Positions 9,445 to 17,488 of a DNA stretch of 64,000 nt are shown piece after piece (positions within the stretch are counted from its first letter, which is position 1; every line of letters begins with the position of its first letter). The notes beneath the pieces are model-generated. The model searched no databases, was not told where the DNA came from, and saw nothing but the letters and a program-made list of their open reading frames with translations. The translations under genes were made by a program, and so were the position numbers. The DNA comes from Bradyrhizobium jicamae (GTDB lineage: Bacteria; Pseudomonadota; Alphaproteobacteria; Rhizobiales; Xanthobacteraceae): assembly GCF_018130215.1 (NCBI RefSeq), contig NZ_JAFCKQ010000010.1, positions 62,001-126,000 on the forward strand. Direction: 5' to 3'.

Positions 9445-10377
9445 ATGACGGACTTCCGCTCGATCGAGACCTTCCTGTGGGTCGTCAAGCTCGGCAGCTT
9501 CCGCGGCGCTGCCCATCGGCTCAACACCACCCAGCCGGCGATCTCCCAGCGCATTGCCCAGCTCGAGCGCGAGATGGGTGTCAAGCTGCTCAACCGCGAC
9601 CATCGCGTGGCCTCGCCGACGCCCAGCGGCCGACAGATGATGGTCTATGCCGAGAAGCTGATCGGGCTGCGTTCCGAGATGATGGCCGAGGTCGGTGACC
9701 GCTCGGCGATGCGTGGCGCGCTGCGGCTCGGCGTCGCCGAGACCATCGTGCACACCTGGCTGCCGCGGCTGGTCAAGAGCGTCAACGAGATCTACCCGAA
9801 CCTGTCGCTGGAGATCGAGGTCGACATCACGCCCAATCTCTCCGCGCGGCTGCTCGCGCAGGAGATCGAGCTCGCCTTCGTGCTCGGACCGCTGTCAGGC
9901 TCCGGCGTACGCAACCGCGTGCTCTGCGACTACCCGATCGGCTTTCTGGCCAGCCCCGCGCTCGGCCTCGGCAATGGCCCCGTGGCGCGGCAGGATCTCG
10001 CGCGGTTTCCGATCATCACCTTTCCACGCAAGACCCAGCCCTACGAGACCGTCCGCGCGCTGTTCAACCGGCCGGACCTGCCGCCCATCCGCCTGCACGC
10101 CAGCGCCTCGCTCGGCACCGTCGTCCACATGGCCAATGAGGGGCTGGGCATCGCGGTGATCCCGTCCGCGATCGTGGAGAACGAACTCGCTGACGGGCGG
10201 CTGCAACTGCTCGACACCGACTTCAAACTGCCGCCCCTCACCTTCGGCGCGAGCTGGCTCGCATCTCCCGACGCCGTCGCGATCGAGCGTGTTGCACATC
10301 TCGCCGGGCAAATCGCGCAGCAGAGCATCGCGGTTGACGCCACGGCGGCGACACGTCAAGAAAAACCGGTCGCATGA
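9445..10377 (+). CDS. LysR-family transcriptional regulator
   Basis: 310 residues. The N-terminal winged helix-turn-helix (MTDFRSIETFLWVVKLGSFR through TQPAISQRIAQLEREMGV) is classic LysR. The effector domain runs from about residue 90, with LRLGVAETIVHTWLPRL opening the periplasmic-binding-like fold. It is divergent from the DUF1445-liv operon and 13 bases before a co-oriented hydrolase gene, so it probably controls both directions in response to the transported compound. A perfect palindrome directly upstream is the likely site. Confidence 0.9.
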   Translation: MTDFRSIETFLWVVKLGSFRGAAHRLNTTQPAISQRIAQLEREMGVKLLNRDHRVASPTPSGRQMMVYAEKLIGLRSEMMAEVGDRSAMRGALRLGVAETIVHTWLPRLVKSVNEIYPNLSLEIEVDITPNLSARLLAQEIELAFVLGPLSGSGVRNRVLCDYPIGFLASPALGLGNGPVARQDLARFPIITFPRKTQPYETVRALFNRPDLPPIRLHASASLGTVVHMANEGLGIAVIPSAIVENELADGRLQLLDTDFKLPPLTFGASWLASPDAVAIERVAHLAGQIAQQSIAVDATAATRQEKPVA

Positions 10378-10390
10378 AGGGAAGAGCCGC

Positions 10391-11641
10391 ATGAGCCGAG
10401 CCGTAACCAATCTGCAGATCGATTCCGCCCGCCTGTGGGACACCATTCACGAAACCGCGAAATTCGGTGCGACGCCCAAGGGCGGTGTGCGACGGCTGAC
10501 GCTGAGCACCGAGGACAAGCAGGTGCGCGACTGGTTCCGCAGGGCCTGCGAGGAGGCCGGCCTCGACGTTCACGTCGACGCGCTGGGTTCGATGTTCGGG
10601 TTGAGGAAAGGACGGGATATGTCGAAAGCGCCGATCGGCGTCGGCTCGCATCTCGACACCCAGCCGACCGGCGGCAAGTATGACGGCATCCTCGGCACGC
10701 TGGCCGGGCTCGAGCTGGTCCGCACGCTCAACGGCGCCGGCATCGAGACCGAGCTGCCGATCTGCATCTGCAACTGGACCAACGAGGAAGGCTCGCGCTT
10801 CGCGCCGGCGATGATGGCCTCCGCGGCCTATGTCGGCGACTTCACCACCGACGACATTCTGTCGCGCAGGGACGCCGAGGGCGTGACGGTGGCGCAGGCG
10901 CTCGACGGCATCGGCTATCGCGGCGATGCGCCGGTCGGCAGGCAGAAATTCTCCGGCTTCGTCGAGCTGCATATCGAGCAGGGACCGATCCTTGAAGCGG
11001 AGGGCAAGACCATCGGCGTGGTCGATTCCGGCCAGGGCGTGCTGTGGTACGACGGCAGGATCACCGGTTTCGAGAGCCACGCCGGATCGACGCCGATGCC
11101 GCTGCGGCGCGACGCGTTGGCGACGCTGTCGGAGATCGTGCTGGCGATGGAAAGCATCGCGAAGAAGCACGGACCGAAGGCGGTCGGCACGATCGGCGAG
11201 GCCGTGATCGCAAAGCCCTCGCGCAACGTCATCCCCGGCGAGATCGCCTTCACGGTGGACTGCCGCAGCGCCGACGCCGCGATCATGGACGCGCTCGACC
11301 GCGACCTCCGCGCAGCGGTTGCCGAAATCGCGGCGCGCCGCAAGGTCGAGGTCCAGCTCGATCTCGTCTGGCGCAAGGCGCCGACGCATTTCGATCCCAA
11401 GCTGGTCGATGCGGTGGAGAACGCCGCCACGCAGCTCGGCTACTCGCACCGCCGCATCACCTCCGGGGCCGGCCACGACGCCTGCAACCTCAACACCGTG
11501 ATGCCGGCGGCGATGGTGTTCGTGCCCTGCAAGGACGGCGTCAGCCACAACGAGTTGGAGGACGCCACGCAAGCCGATTGCGCCGCCGGCGCCAACGTGC
11601 TGCTGCACACGGTGCTGGCGCTCGCCGGCGTCGCGTCCTGA
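10391..11641 (+). CDS. Zn-dependent M20 hydrolase (N-carbamoyl-L-amino-acid hydrolase/allantoate amidohydrolase type)
   Basis: 416-residue M20-family amidohydrolase acting on N-carbamoyl or ureido compounds. The bimetal ligands are visible: H87 in GSHLDTQPTGG, D98 in KYDGI, E132/E133 in NEEGSRF, H194 in ELHIEQGP and H386 in VSHNELE. The dimerisation domain contains FESHAGSTPMPLRRDA. The ATG at 10391 follows AAGGGAAGAG. It follows lysR closely and is 26 bases from the hydroxyacid dehydrogenase. True substrate (carbamoyl amino acid, ureidoglycolate-like or other) cannot be read from sequence. Confidence 0.87.
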   Translation: MSRAVTNLQIDSARLWDTIHETAKFGATPKGGVRRLTLSTEDKQVRDWFRRACEEAGLDVHVDALGSMFGLRKGRDMSKAPIGVGSHLDTQPTGGKYDGILGTLAGLELVRTLNGAGIETELPICICNWTNEEGSRFAPAMMASAAYVGDFTTDDILSRRDAEGVTVAQALDGIGYRGDAPVGRQKFSGFVELHIEQGPILEAEGKTIGVVDSGQGVLWYDGRITGFESHAGSTPMPLRRDALATLSEIVLAMESIAKKHGPKAVGTIGEAVIAKPSRNVIPGEIAFTVDCRSADAAIMDALDRDLRAAVAEIAARRKVEVQLDLVWRKAPTHFDPKLVDAVENAATQLGYSHRRITSGAGHDACNLNTVMPAAMVFVPCKDGVSHNELEDATQADCAAGANVLLHTVLALAGVAS

Positions 11642-11667
11642 TCATTCCTGCTTCAGCGGAGGTTTTC

Positions 11668-12579
11668 GTGCGCGCAGTGTTTGTCGACGCCAACGAATCG
11701 CTTGCTGTCATCGCCGAGCGGCTGGAGAAACCAGGCGATCCCGCGATGCGGATCAACCGCAATCCCGACATCGCTCCCGAGGACTACCCGACCGTCCTCG
11801 ACGGCGCCGAGATCGCGGTGGTCGATCACACCGCATTGCCGACCGAGGTCGCGAAGCGATGTGCCGGCCTCAAGCACGTCGTGTTCCTCGGCACCGGCGC
11901 GCGCAGCTACATGAACCCGGAAGAACTCGCCGGGCTCGGCATCTCCGTGCATCTGATCAAGGGCTATGGCGACACCGCGGTGGCGGAATCCGCCATCGCG
12001 CTGATGTGGGCCTCTGCGCGCGTGATTGCGCAGATGGACCGCGAGATGCGCGCCGGCAACTGGCTGCGCGAGGACGGCATGCAGCTCACCGGCAAGACGC
12101 TGGGGCTGGTCGGGTTCGGCGGCATTGCCGCCGAGGTCGCCCGCATCGCGCTCGGCAGCGGCATGAAGGTGATCGCCTGGAACCGGTCGCCGAAGAGTTC
12201 TGCTGGCGTCGAGTTTGTCGACCTGGACACGGCGCTTTCGAAGAGCGACGTGGTCTCGATCCATTTGCTGCTGAACGACGAGACCCGCGGCATGATCACA
12301 CGCGAGAAGATCGCGAAGATGAAAAGCGGCGTGATCCTCGTCAACACCGCGCGTGCCGCTATCATAGACGAAGAGGCGATGATCGACGCGCTGAAATCCG
12401 GCCACATCCGCCATGCCGGCCTCGACGTGTTCAACGTCGAGCCGCTGCCGCAGGATCATCCGCTGACAGAGATCCCGAACGTGACGCTGTCGGCGCATTC
12501 CGCCTTCCGCACGCCGGAAGCGAGCGAAAATTTGATCCATGCCGCATGGGAGCATTGCCGGCGGATAGTAAGAGGATAA
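11668..12579 (+). CDS. D-isomer-specific 2-hydroxyacid dehydrogenase
   Basis: 303-residue NAD-dependent dehydrogenase of the D-2-hydroxyacid (phosphoglycerate/glyoxylate reductase) family. The GTG start at 11668 lies 7 bases after GCGGAGG; the frame is open upstream but that overlaps the hydrolase. The cofactor motif GLVGFGGIAAEVAR is near residue 140; the catalytic Arg lies in NTARAAIID, Glu in DVFNVEPLPQDHPL and His in LSAHSAFRTPE. Last gene of the lysR rightward unit. It would interconvert a 2-keto acid and a D-hydroxy acid; substrate unknown. Confidence 0.87.
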   Translation: MRAVFVDANESLAVIAERLEKPGDPAMRINRNPDIAPEDYPTVLDGAEIAVVDHTALPTEVAKRCAGLKHVVFLGTGARSYMNPEELAGLGISVHLIKGYGDTAVAESAIALMWASARVIAQMDREMRAGNWLREDGMQLTGKTLGLVGFGGIAAEVARIALGSGMKVIAWNRSPKSSAGVEFVDLDTALSKSDVVSIHLLLNDETRGMITREKIAKMKSGVILVNTARAAIIDEEAMIDALKSGHIRHAGLDVFNVEPLPQDHPLTEIPNVTLSAHSAFRTPEASENLIHAAWEHCRRIVRG

Positions 12580-12586
12580 ACGGCAT

Positions 12587-12723
12587 CGTCCTGGACAAGC
12601 GAGCACAACGAGCGTCGATCCAGGACCCATTGCCGTCGCAGCATGTTTTGGGCAGGCCGTGGCCCAAGCGCGTCGCCACAGCCAAATCCCGGCGTAATGG
12701 GTCCTGGCCTTCGCCAGGACGAC
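12587..12723. repeat. Palindromic intergenic repeat, CGTCCTGG family
   Basis: Starts CGTCCTGGACAAGC and ends with a mirror CCAGGACGAC. The right end contains an 8-bp hairpin GTCCTGGC-CTTC-GCCAGGAC at 12701-12720, and an internal CCAGGACCCATTG pairs with AATGGGTCCTGG. It fills the gap between two convergent genes and may serve as a two-way terminator. Elements of this look are frequent in bradyrhizobial intergenic DNA. Confidence 0.65.
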
Positions 12724-12743
12724 ACCTTGGTTGACCGCGTGAC

Positions 12744-13823
12744 CTAATCCACCATCTCCGCCACCGCCTTGCCGCACGCCGTCGTGTCGGCATTGCCGCC
12801 GAGATCGCGCGTGCGCAGCGTGCGTTCGGCAAGTGTGCGCTCGATCGCGCCGACGATGGCATCCGCGACCTGCTTCTCGCCGAGATGCTCCAGCATCATC
12901 GCGCCTGACCAGATCATGCCGATCGGATTGGCGATGCCCTGGCCCGCGATGTCGGGCGCCGAGCCGTGCACCGGCTCGAACACCGAGGGGAAATCCCCCT
13001 CCGGATTGATGTTGCCCGACGGAGCGATGCCGATCGTGCCGGTGCAGGCAGGGCCAAGGTCGGAGAGGATGTCCCCGAACAAATTGGAGCCGACTACGAC
13101 ATCGAACCAGTCCGGATGCAGCACGAAGTTCGCGGTCAGGATATCGATGTGGTACTTGTCCCACTTCACTTTCGGATATTTCCGGGCCATGGCCTCCACA
13201 CGCTCGTCCCAATAGGGCATGGTGATGGAGATGCCGTTCGACTTGGTTGCCGAGGTCAGGTGCTTTTTCGGTCGCGACTGGGCGAGCTCGAACGCGAATT
13301 TCAGGATGCGATCGACACCGGTCCGCGTCATCACCGTCTGCTGCGTCACGAATTCGCGGTCGGTGTCCGGGAACATGCGGCCGCCGACTGATGAATATTC
13401 GCCTTCGGTGTTCTCGCGCACCACCCAGAAATCGATATCGCCGGGCTTGCGGTTCGCCAGCGGTGACGGCACGCCAGGCATCAGCCGCACCGGGCGCAGG
13501 TTGACGTACTGGTCGAATTCGCGGCGGAACTTGATCAGCGAGCCCCACAGGGAGATGTGATCCGGGATCTTGGCGGGCCAACCGACTGCGCCGAAATAGA
13601 TCGCATCGTGCTTGCCGATCTTGTCCTTCCAGTCGGCCGGCATCATCTCGCCGTGCTTCTCGTAGTAGTCGTAGGAGGCGAAGTCGAAATGGTCGAACTG
13701 CACCGCGACGCCGTGCTTCTTCGCCGCCGCCTCGATGACGCGCAGGCCCTCCGGCATCACTTCCTTGCCGATGCCGTCGCCGGGAATGACCGCGATCCGA
13801 TACTGCTTCTTTGCGCTGCTCAT
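12744..13823 (-). CDS. Tartrate dehydrogenase/decarboxylase or D-malate dehydrogenase
   Basis: 359-residue member of the isocitrate/isopropylmalate dehydrogenase superfamily, TtuC/DmlA branch: NAD-dependent oxidation (and decarboxylation) of tartrate or D-malate. IAVIPGDGIGKEVMPEG opens the fold; VRENTEGEYSSVGG carries the substrate loop, FGDILSDLGPACTGTIG the metal Asp residues, and EPVHGSAPDIAGQGIANP the NAD site. Start chosen at ATG 13823 with AAGGGTG before it; a GTG nine bases upstream is possible. It is convergent with the LysR module. The product could join the C4-acid metabolism seen at the left edge. Confidence 0.88.
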   Translation of the reverse strand: MSSAKKQYRIAVIPGDGIGKEVMPEGLRVIEAAAKKHGVAVQFDHFDFASYDYYEKHGEMMPADWKDKIGKHDAIYFGAVGWPAKIPDHISLWGSLIKFRREFDQYVNLRPVRLMPGVPSPLANRKPGDIDFWVVRENTEGEYSSVGGRMFPDTDREFVTQQTVMTRTGVDRILKFAFELAQSRPKKHLTSATKSNGISITMPYWDERVEAMARKYPKVKWDKYHIDILTANFVLHPDWFDVVVGSNLFGDILSDLGPACTGTIGIAPSGNINPEGDFPSVFEPVHGSAPDIAGQGIANPIGMIWSGAMMLEHLGEKQVADAIVGAIERTLAERTLRTRDLGGNADTTACGKAVAEMVD

Positions 13824-13992
13824 CGAGAACACCCTTGTGATTTGCCCGGCCGACGATGCCGCCTATTCTGATCGCCCTGCAATGGACCAAACTTCGCACG
13901 AGCGCAACGCTGCAGTGCAGTGTTGACCGCAGCGCGACCCTGCTCCAACAAATTCGCCGACATCCGTTCCTTTTTCACAAGCGAGACATCCC

Positions 13993-14769
13993 ATGGATCT
14001 GCATCTGCGCGGCAAGCGTGTCCTGATCACCGGCGCCTCCAAGGGCATTGGCGCGGCTGCCGCCGAAGCCTTTGCCGAGGAGGGCGCCCACCTGCTGCTG
14101 GCCGCCCGCAACGGCGAGCAGCTCAAGGCGGTCGCCGACCGGCTGCGCGCCGCCCACCAGATCGATGCCGCGACGAGCGTGGTCGATTTGCGCAAGCCGG
14201 ACGACCTCGCGCGGCTCGCCAACGAGGCCACCGACATCGACATCCTCGTCAACAATGCCGGAGATATCCCGGGCGGCTCGATCGACAAGATCGACGAGGC
14301 GACCTGGCGCCACGCCTGGGAGCTGAAGGTGTTCGGCTACATCAACCTGACGCGCCATGTCTACGCCCGGATGAAGACGCGTGGGGGGGGCGTGATCGTC
14401 AACGACATCGGCGCGGGCGGCGAGAAATACGACGCCAACTACATCTGCGGCAGCGCCGGCAACGCCGCCTTGATGGCCTTCACCCGCTCGCTCGGCGGCA
14501 GGAGTCTCGCCGACAATATCCGTGTCGTCGGCATCAATCCCGGCCCTGTCGGCACCGATCGCCACGTCACGCTGCTAAAGACCCGTGCCAAACACCAGTT
14601 CGGCGACGAGAGCCGCTACACGGAGTTCCAGAAAGGCCTGCCGCGCGGCCGTCCCGCGCATGCACGCGAGATCGGTGACCTGATGGCGTTTTTGGCGTCC
14701 GATCGCGCGGGTTATACGTCGGGCGTGATCTACACGGTGGACGGCGGGCTGACCTCGGGGTGGGGATAG
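13993..14769 (+). CDS. Short-chain dehydrogenase/reductase-fold protein with altered active site
   Basis: 258 residues with a normal SDR cofactor region: TGASKGIG at 13-20 and NNAG at 87-90. The usual catalytic Ser...Tyr-x3-Lys is not found. The strand that should hold Ser reads VNDIGAGGEK, and the YxxxK region reads YICGSAGNAALMAFTR, so Lys is absent whichever way Tyr150 is aligned. The C-terminus GVIYTVDGGLTSGWG is typical. It is either an atypical reductase subfamily or a non-catalytic binding protein. Divergent from the tartrate dehydrogenase with a 169-base gap. Confidence 0.83.
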   Translation: MDLHLRGKRVLITGASKGIGAAAAEAFAEEGAHLLLAARNGEQLKAVADRLRAAHQIDAATSVVDLRKPDDLARLANEATDIDILVNNAGDIPGGSIDKIDEATWRHAWELKVFGYINLTRHVYARMKTRGGGVIVNDIGAGGEKYDANYICGSAGNAALMAFTRSLGGRSLADNIRVVGINPGPVGTDRHVTLLKTRAKHQFGDESRYTEFQKGLPRGRPAHAREIGDLMAFLASDRAGYTSGVIYTVDGGLTSGWG

Positions 14770-14780
14770 GCGCCCCTCCC

Positions 14781-14894
14781 CGTCATTGCGAGCGAAGCGA
14801 AACAATCAATTCACCACTTGCCGAGGCGTGGATTGCTTCGTCGCTTCAGCGCAAAATTGCTTTGCAATTTTGTCGCGAGCTCCTCGCAATGACG
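14781..14894. repeat. Palindromic intergenic repeat, CGTCATTGCGAG family
   Basis: Left end CGTCATTGCGAGCGAAGCGA and right end CTCCTCGCAATGACG are inverted copies. An inner hairpin CAAAATTGC-TTT-GCAATTTTG lies at 14852-14872. Lies between the SDR and amidase genes. Three other copies are in the window, at 25569, 32594 and 37288. Confidence 0.75.
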
Positions 14895-14975
14895 GGGAAA
14901 AGGCGATTTCCGCTTCCCTACAAATTGCTTTGCTGCAACAACAACTGAAGATGCGGAACGAACGGAGACAAGCGC

Positions 14976-16397
14976 ATGGCAGATCAGGGTTTGGTACGTG
15001 AAACGGCCTGCGCCGTCGTCGGCAAGTTGAAGTCCGGCGACGTCACGCCGCTCGACCTTCTCGACGTGCTCGAGCAGCGCATCGCCGAGGTGGATGGCAA
15101 GGTCAATGCGCTGCCGACATTGTGCTTCGATCGCGCCCGCAGCCACGCTAAGGTCTTGATGCAGAAGCCTGCGGCCGAGCGGGGCCTGCTCGCGGGCCTT
15201 CCCGTTCCGATCAAGGACCTCACCAACGTCCGGGGCGTGCTGACCACGCAGGGCTCGCCGATCTTCAAGGACAACATCCCGGCGAAGTCCGACATCCTGG
15301 TCGAACGCCTCGAGGAAAATGGCGGGGTGGTCTACGCCAAGTCGAACACACCGGAATTCGGCGCCGGCGCCAACACGTTCAACGAGGTATTCGGTCCGAC
15401 GCGCAATCCGTGGGACACTTCACGCTCGGCGGCCGGCTCGTCGGGCGGCGCCGCCGCGGCGCTGGCCAGCGGCACGGCGTGGCTTGCACACGGCTCGGAC
15501 ATGGGCGGCAGCTTGCGCAATCCCGCGAGCTTCTGCGGGGTCGTGGGCCTGCGGCCGAGCATCGGCCGCGTCGCGCATACGCCGAAATTCGGCGTCAACC
15601 GAACGCTCGGCGTGCAGGGACCGATGGCTCGCAATGTCGAGGACCTCGCGCTGCTGCTCGATGCCATGAGCGGCGAGCACGCCGCCGACCCGCTGTCGCT
15701 GCCGGTGCTGCCGACCTCGTTCCTGTCGGCGGCGCGTTCGGGCAGGAGACCGAAGCGGATCGCCTACTCGCCCGACCTCGGCATCACGCCAGTCGATCCC
15801 GAGGTCAAGGCCATCACCCGCAAGGCGGCGGAGCGCTTTGCCGAGCTAGGCGCGATCGTCGAGGAGGCCCATCCCGACCTGCGCGAGGCCCATGAATGCT
15901 TCCATGTGCTGCGCGCGTTCGATTTCGCGATCAGCAAGGCAGAGCTGCTGCGCACCAAGCGCGACATGCTCAAGCCGGAGGTGATCTGGAACATCGAGGA
16001 GGGCCTCAAGCTCACGGTCGAAAAGCTCGAGCGTGCCGAGGCGCAGCGCGTGGCGATGACCGCGCGCACGCTCGATTTCTTCGACACGTACGATCTCTTG
16101 CTGGCGCCGACGACCATCGTCGCGCCGTTCCCGGTCGAGAACCGCTACGTCGCCGAGTGCGGCGGCAAGAAATTCGACAACTATGTCGAGTGGCTCGGCA
16201 TCGTCTATGCGATCACGCTGGCGTGCTGCCCGGCGCTCTCGCTGCCCTGCGGCTTCACCGCAACGGGACTTCCAGTCGGTTTGCAAATGGTGGCAAAACC
16301 GCGCGCCGAAGCCCAACTCCTGGCCGGCGCGAAAGTGCTGGAGGATATTCTGGGCGTTCGCGATACCACGCCGATAGATCCGCGGCTGCCGAAGTAG
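14976..16397 (+). CDS. Amidase (amidase-signature family)
   Basis: 473-residue amidase-signature hydrolase. The Ser-cisSer-Lys triad is predicted as K80 (LPVPIKDLT), S155 (AGSSGGAAAA) and S179 (GSDMGGSLR), with the family's standard 24-residue spacing between serines. Full length. It would release ammonia from an organic amide in the cytoplasm. It follows the SDR gene but a repeat separates them, so co-transcription is uncertain. The substrate is not indicated; the second amidase in the window (26810) is only distantly similar. Confidence 0.88.
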   Translation: MADQGLVRETACAVVGKLKSGDVTPLDLLDVLEQRIAEVDGKVNALPTLCFDRARSHAKVLMQKPAAERGLLAGLPVPIKDLTNVRGVLTTQGSPIFKDNIPAKSDILVERLEENGGVVYAKSNTPEFGAGANTFNEVFGPTRNPWDTSRSAAGSSGGAAAALASGTAWLAHGSDMGGSLRNPASFCGVVGLRPSIGRVAHTPKFGVNRTLGVQGPMARNVEDLALLLDAMSGEHAADPLSLPVLPTSFLSAARSGRRPKRIAYSPDLGITPVDPEVKAITRKAAERFAELGAIVEEAHPDLREAHECFHVLRAFDFAISKAELLRTKRDMLKPEVIWNIEEGLKLTVEKLERAEAQRVAMTARTLDFFDTYDLLLAPTTIVAPFPVENRYVAECGGKKFDNYVEWLGIVYAITLACCPALSLPCGFTATGLPVGLQMVAKPRAEAQLLAGAKVLEDILGVRDTTPIDPRLPK

Positions 16398-16400
16398 GGC

Positions 16401-17045
16401 TTAGGCCTTCTCCCCGGTCGCCTTCAACGCGATGGTGAGCGCCAGCTTGGTCTGCTCGACGATCTCGTCCATGAGTTCCTCGCGGCTGATATGGGCGGCC
16501 TCGCCGGTGAGCAGCCCCTGCTCCGCGAGCATCACGATGCCGTGCAGCCCGGCCCAGATCTTCAGCGCCTGCCGCTCGCGCAGCAGGCCGACCGCCGGCG
16601 CCTCGAACGACTCGATCAGCAGGGCGAGCGTTTCCATCGCGGCGGTGTGCAGTTCGCTGCCCTTTGGCGCACAGGCCATGGTGCGCGAGGCGAACATCAA
16701 CCGGTAGATGCCGTGGCGCTCCAGTCCGAAGGCGAGCGCGGCCTGCGCGAAGCGCGACAGCTTCGACTGCATGCCAGGCCTGTCGATGGCCTCGCGCATG
16801 ATCACGTTGAATTGCCGGAACGCTTCGGCGGTAACCGCCTCCAGCAGCGCGTCGCGGTCGGCAAAATGCCGGTACGGCGCCGGCTGCGAGACGCCGAGCT
16901 TCTTGGCCAGCGCCTTGATGCTGATCGCTTCCGGCCCGCCCAGTTCGACCTCCTGCAAGGCAGCCTGGATCAGGGCGTCACGCAGATCGCCATGGTGGTA
17001 GGTCTTGAACGGCTTGCGAACGATTTGTCCCATCGCTGACGACAT
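16401..17045 (-). CDS. TetR/AcrR-family transcriptional regulator
   Basis: 214 residues. The N-terminal TetR helix-turn-helix spans about residues 15-62 (HHGDLRDALIQAALQEVE through SIKALAKKLGVSQPAPYRHF). The C-terminal helical ligand domain carries the TetR_C/WHG-like features. ATG at 17045 chosen; a GTG lies one codon earlier and an ATG five codons later, and none has a strong ribosome site. It stands divergent from the ferredoxin-P450 pair and almost touches the convergent amidase gene. It most likely represses the P450 unit and itself. Confidence 0.87.
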   Translation of the reverse strand: MSSAMGQIVRKPFKTYHHGDLRDALIQAALQEVELGGPEAISIKALAKKLGVSQPAPYRHFADRDALLEAVTAEAFRQFNVIMREAIDRPGMQSKLSRFAQAALAFGLERHGIYRLMFASRTMACAPKGSELHTAAMETLALLIESFEAPAVGLLRERQALKIWAGLHGIVMLAEQGLLTGEAAHISREELMDEIVEQTKLALTIALKATGEKA

Positions 17046-17059
17046 CACTGAATTTTCGC

Positions 17060-17090
17060 TTGACGCGCAAGCGCAACGATAATGTAATAT
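17060..17090 (+). promoter_or_regulatory. Candidate promoter in the TetR/ferredoxin divergent region
   Basis: TTGACG at 17060-17065 followed after 17-19 bases by TGTAAT/TAATAT at 17083-17090, in an AT-rich patch that also contains the imperfect palindrome GTAATATAC (17084-17092). A TetR operator would fit here. Prediction only. Confidence 0.35.
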
Positions 17091-17208
17091 ACTATAACTT
17101 GGCGATCGGGTTAAGAGGCCGGACGCCCAAGCAAGCTAGAACTTGCGTATAGACCACGAGGAACCCAGCGCGCCCCGTTGCGCGCGAGAGCCGAGGGAGA
17201 GGGTTTGC

Positions 17209-17415
17209 ATGTCCAAGCTCAAGATCCGCGTCGACCAGGACAAGTGCCAGGGTCACGCCCGCTGCAAATCACTCGCCCCGGAGCTGTTCGAGCTCGACGA
17301 CTACGGCAATGCGCATGAGATCGGCGACGGGACCGTCCCTGATGGCCTCGAGGACAAGGCGTGGCTCGCACAGACCAACTGTCCGGAAATCGCAATCGAA
17401 GTCACCGAGGAATAG
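17209..17415 (+). CDS. P450-type ferredoxin, probably [3Fe-4S]
   Basis: 68-residue acidic ferredoxin. Cysteines occur as CQGHARC near residues 13-19 and NCPEIAI near 58, the three-cysteine pattern of ferredoxins that serve bacterial P450s. GAGGGAGAGGG before ATG 17209 fixes the start over earlier in-frame codons. It directly precedes a P450 gene (gap 73), which is its probable electron acceptor. No dedicated ferredoxin reductase is nearby, so a general cellular reductase is assumed. Confidence 0.88.
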   Translation: MSKLKIRVDQDKCQGHARCKSLAPELFELDDYGNAHEIGDGTVPDGLEDKAWLAQTNCPEIAIEVTEE

Positions 17416-17488
17416 CCGCTACCGGGAGGCCCTGCGGCTTTCCCATTTGGCTGACCAGTGTTTGAACGAACGAGAAGGAAACGAGCTG

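Noticed and set aside
14781..14894. CRISPR-like or tRNA-like structure in repeated intergenic DNA
   Set aside because: Single palindromic units without regularly spaced copies, spacers or tRNA arms; better explained as dispersed palindromic repeats.
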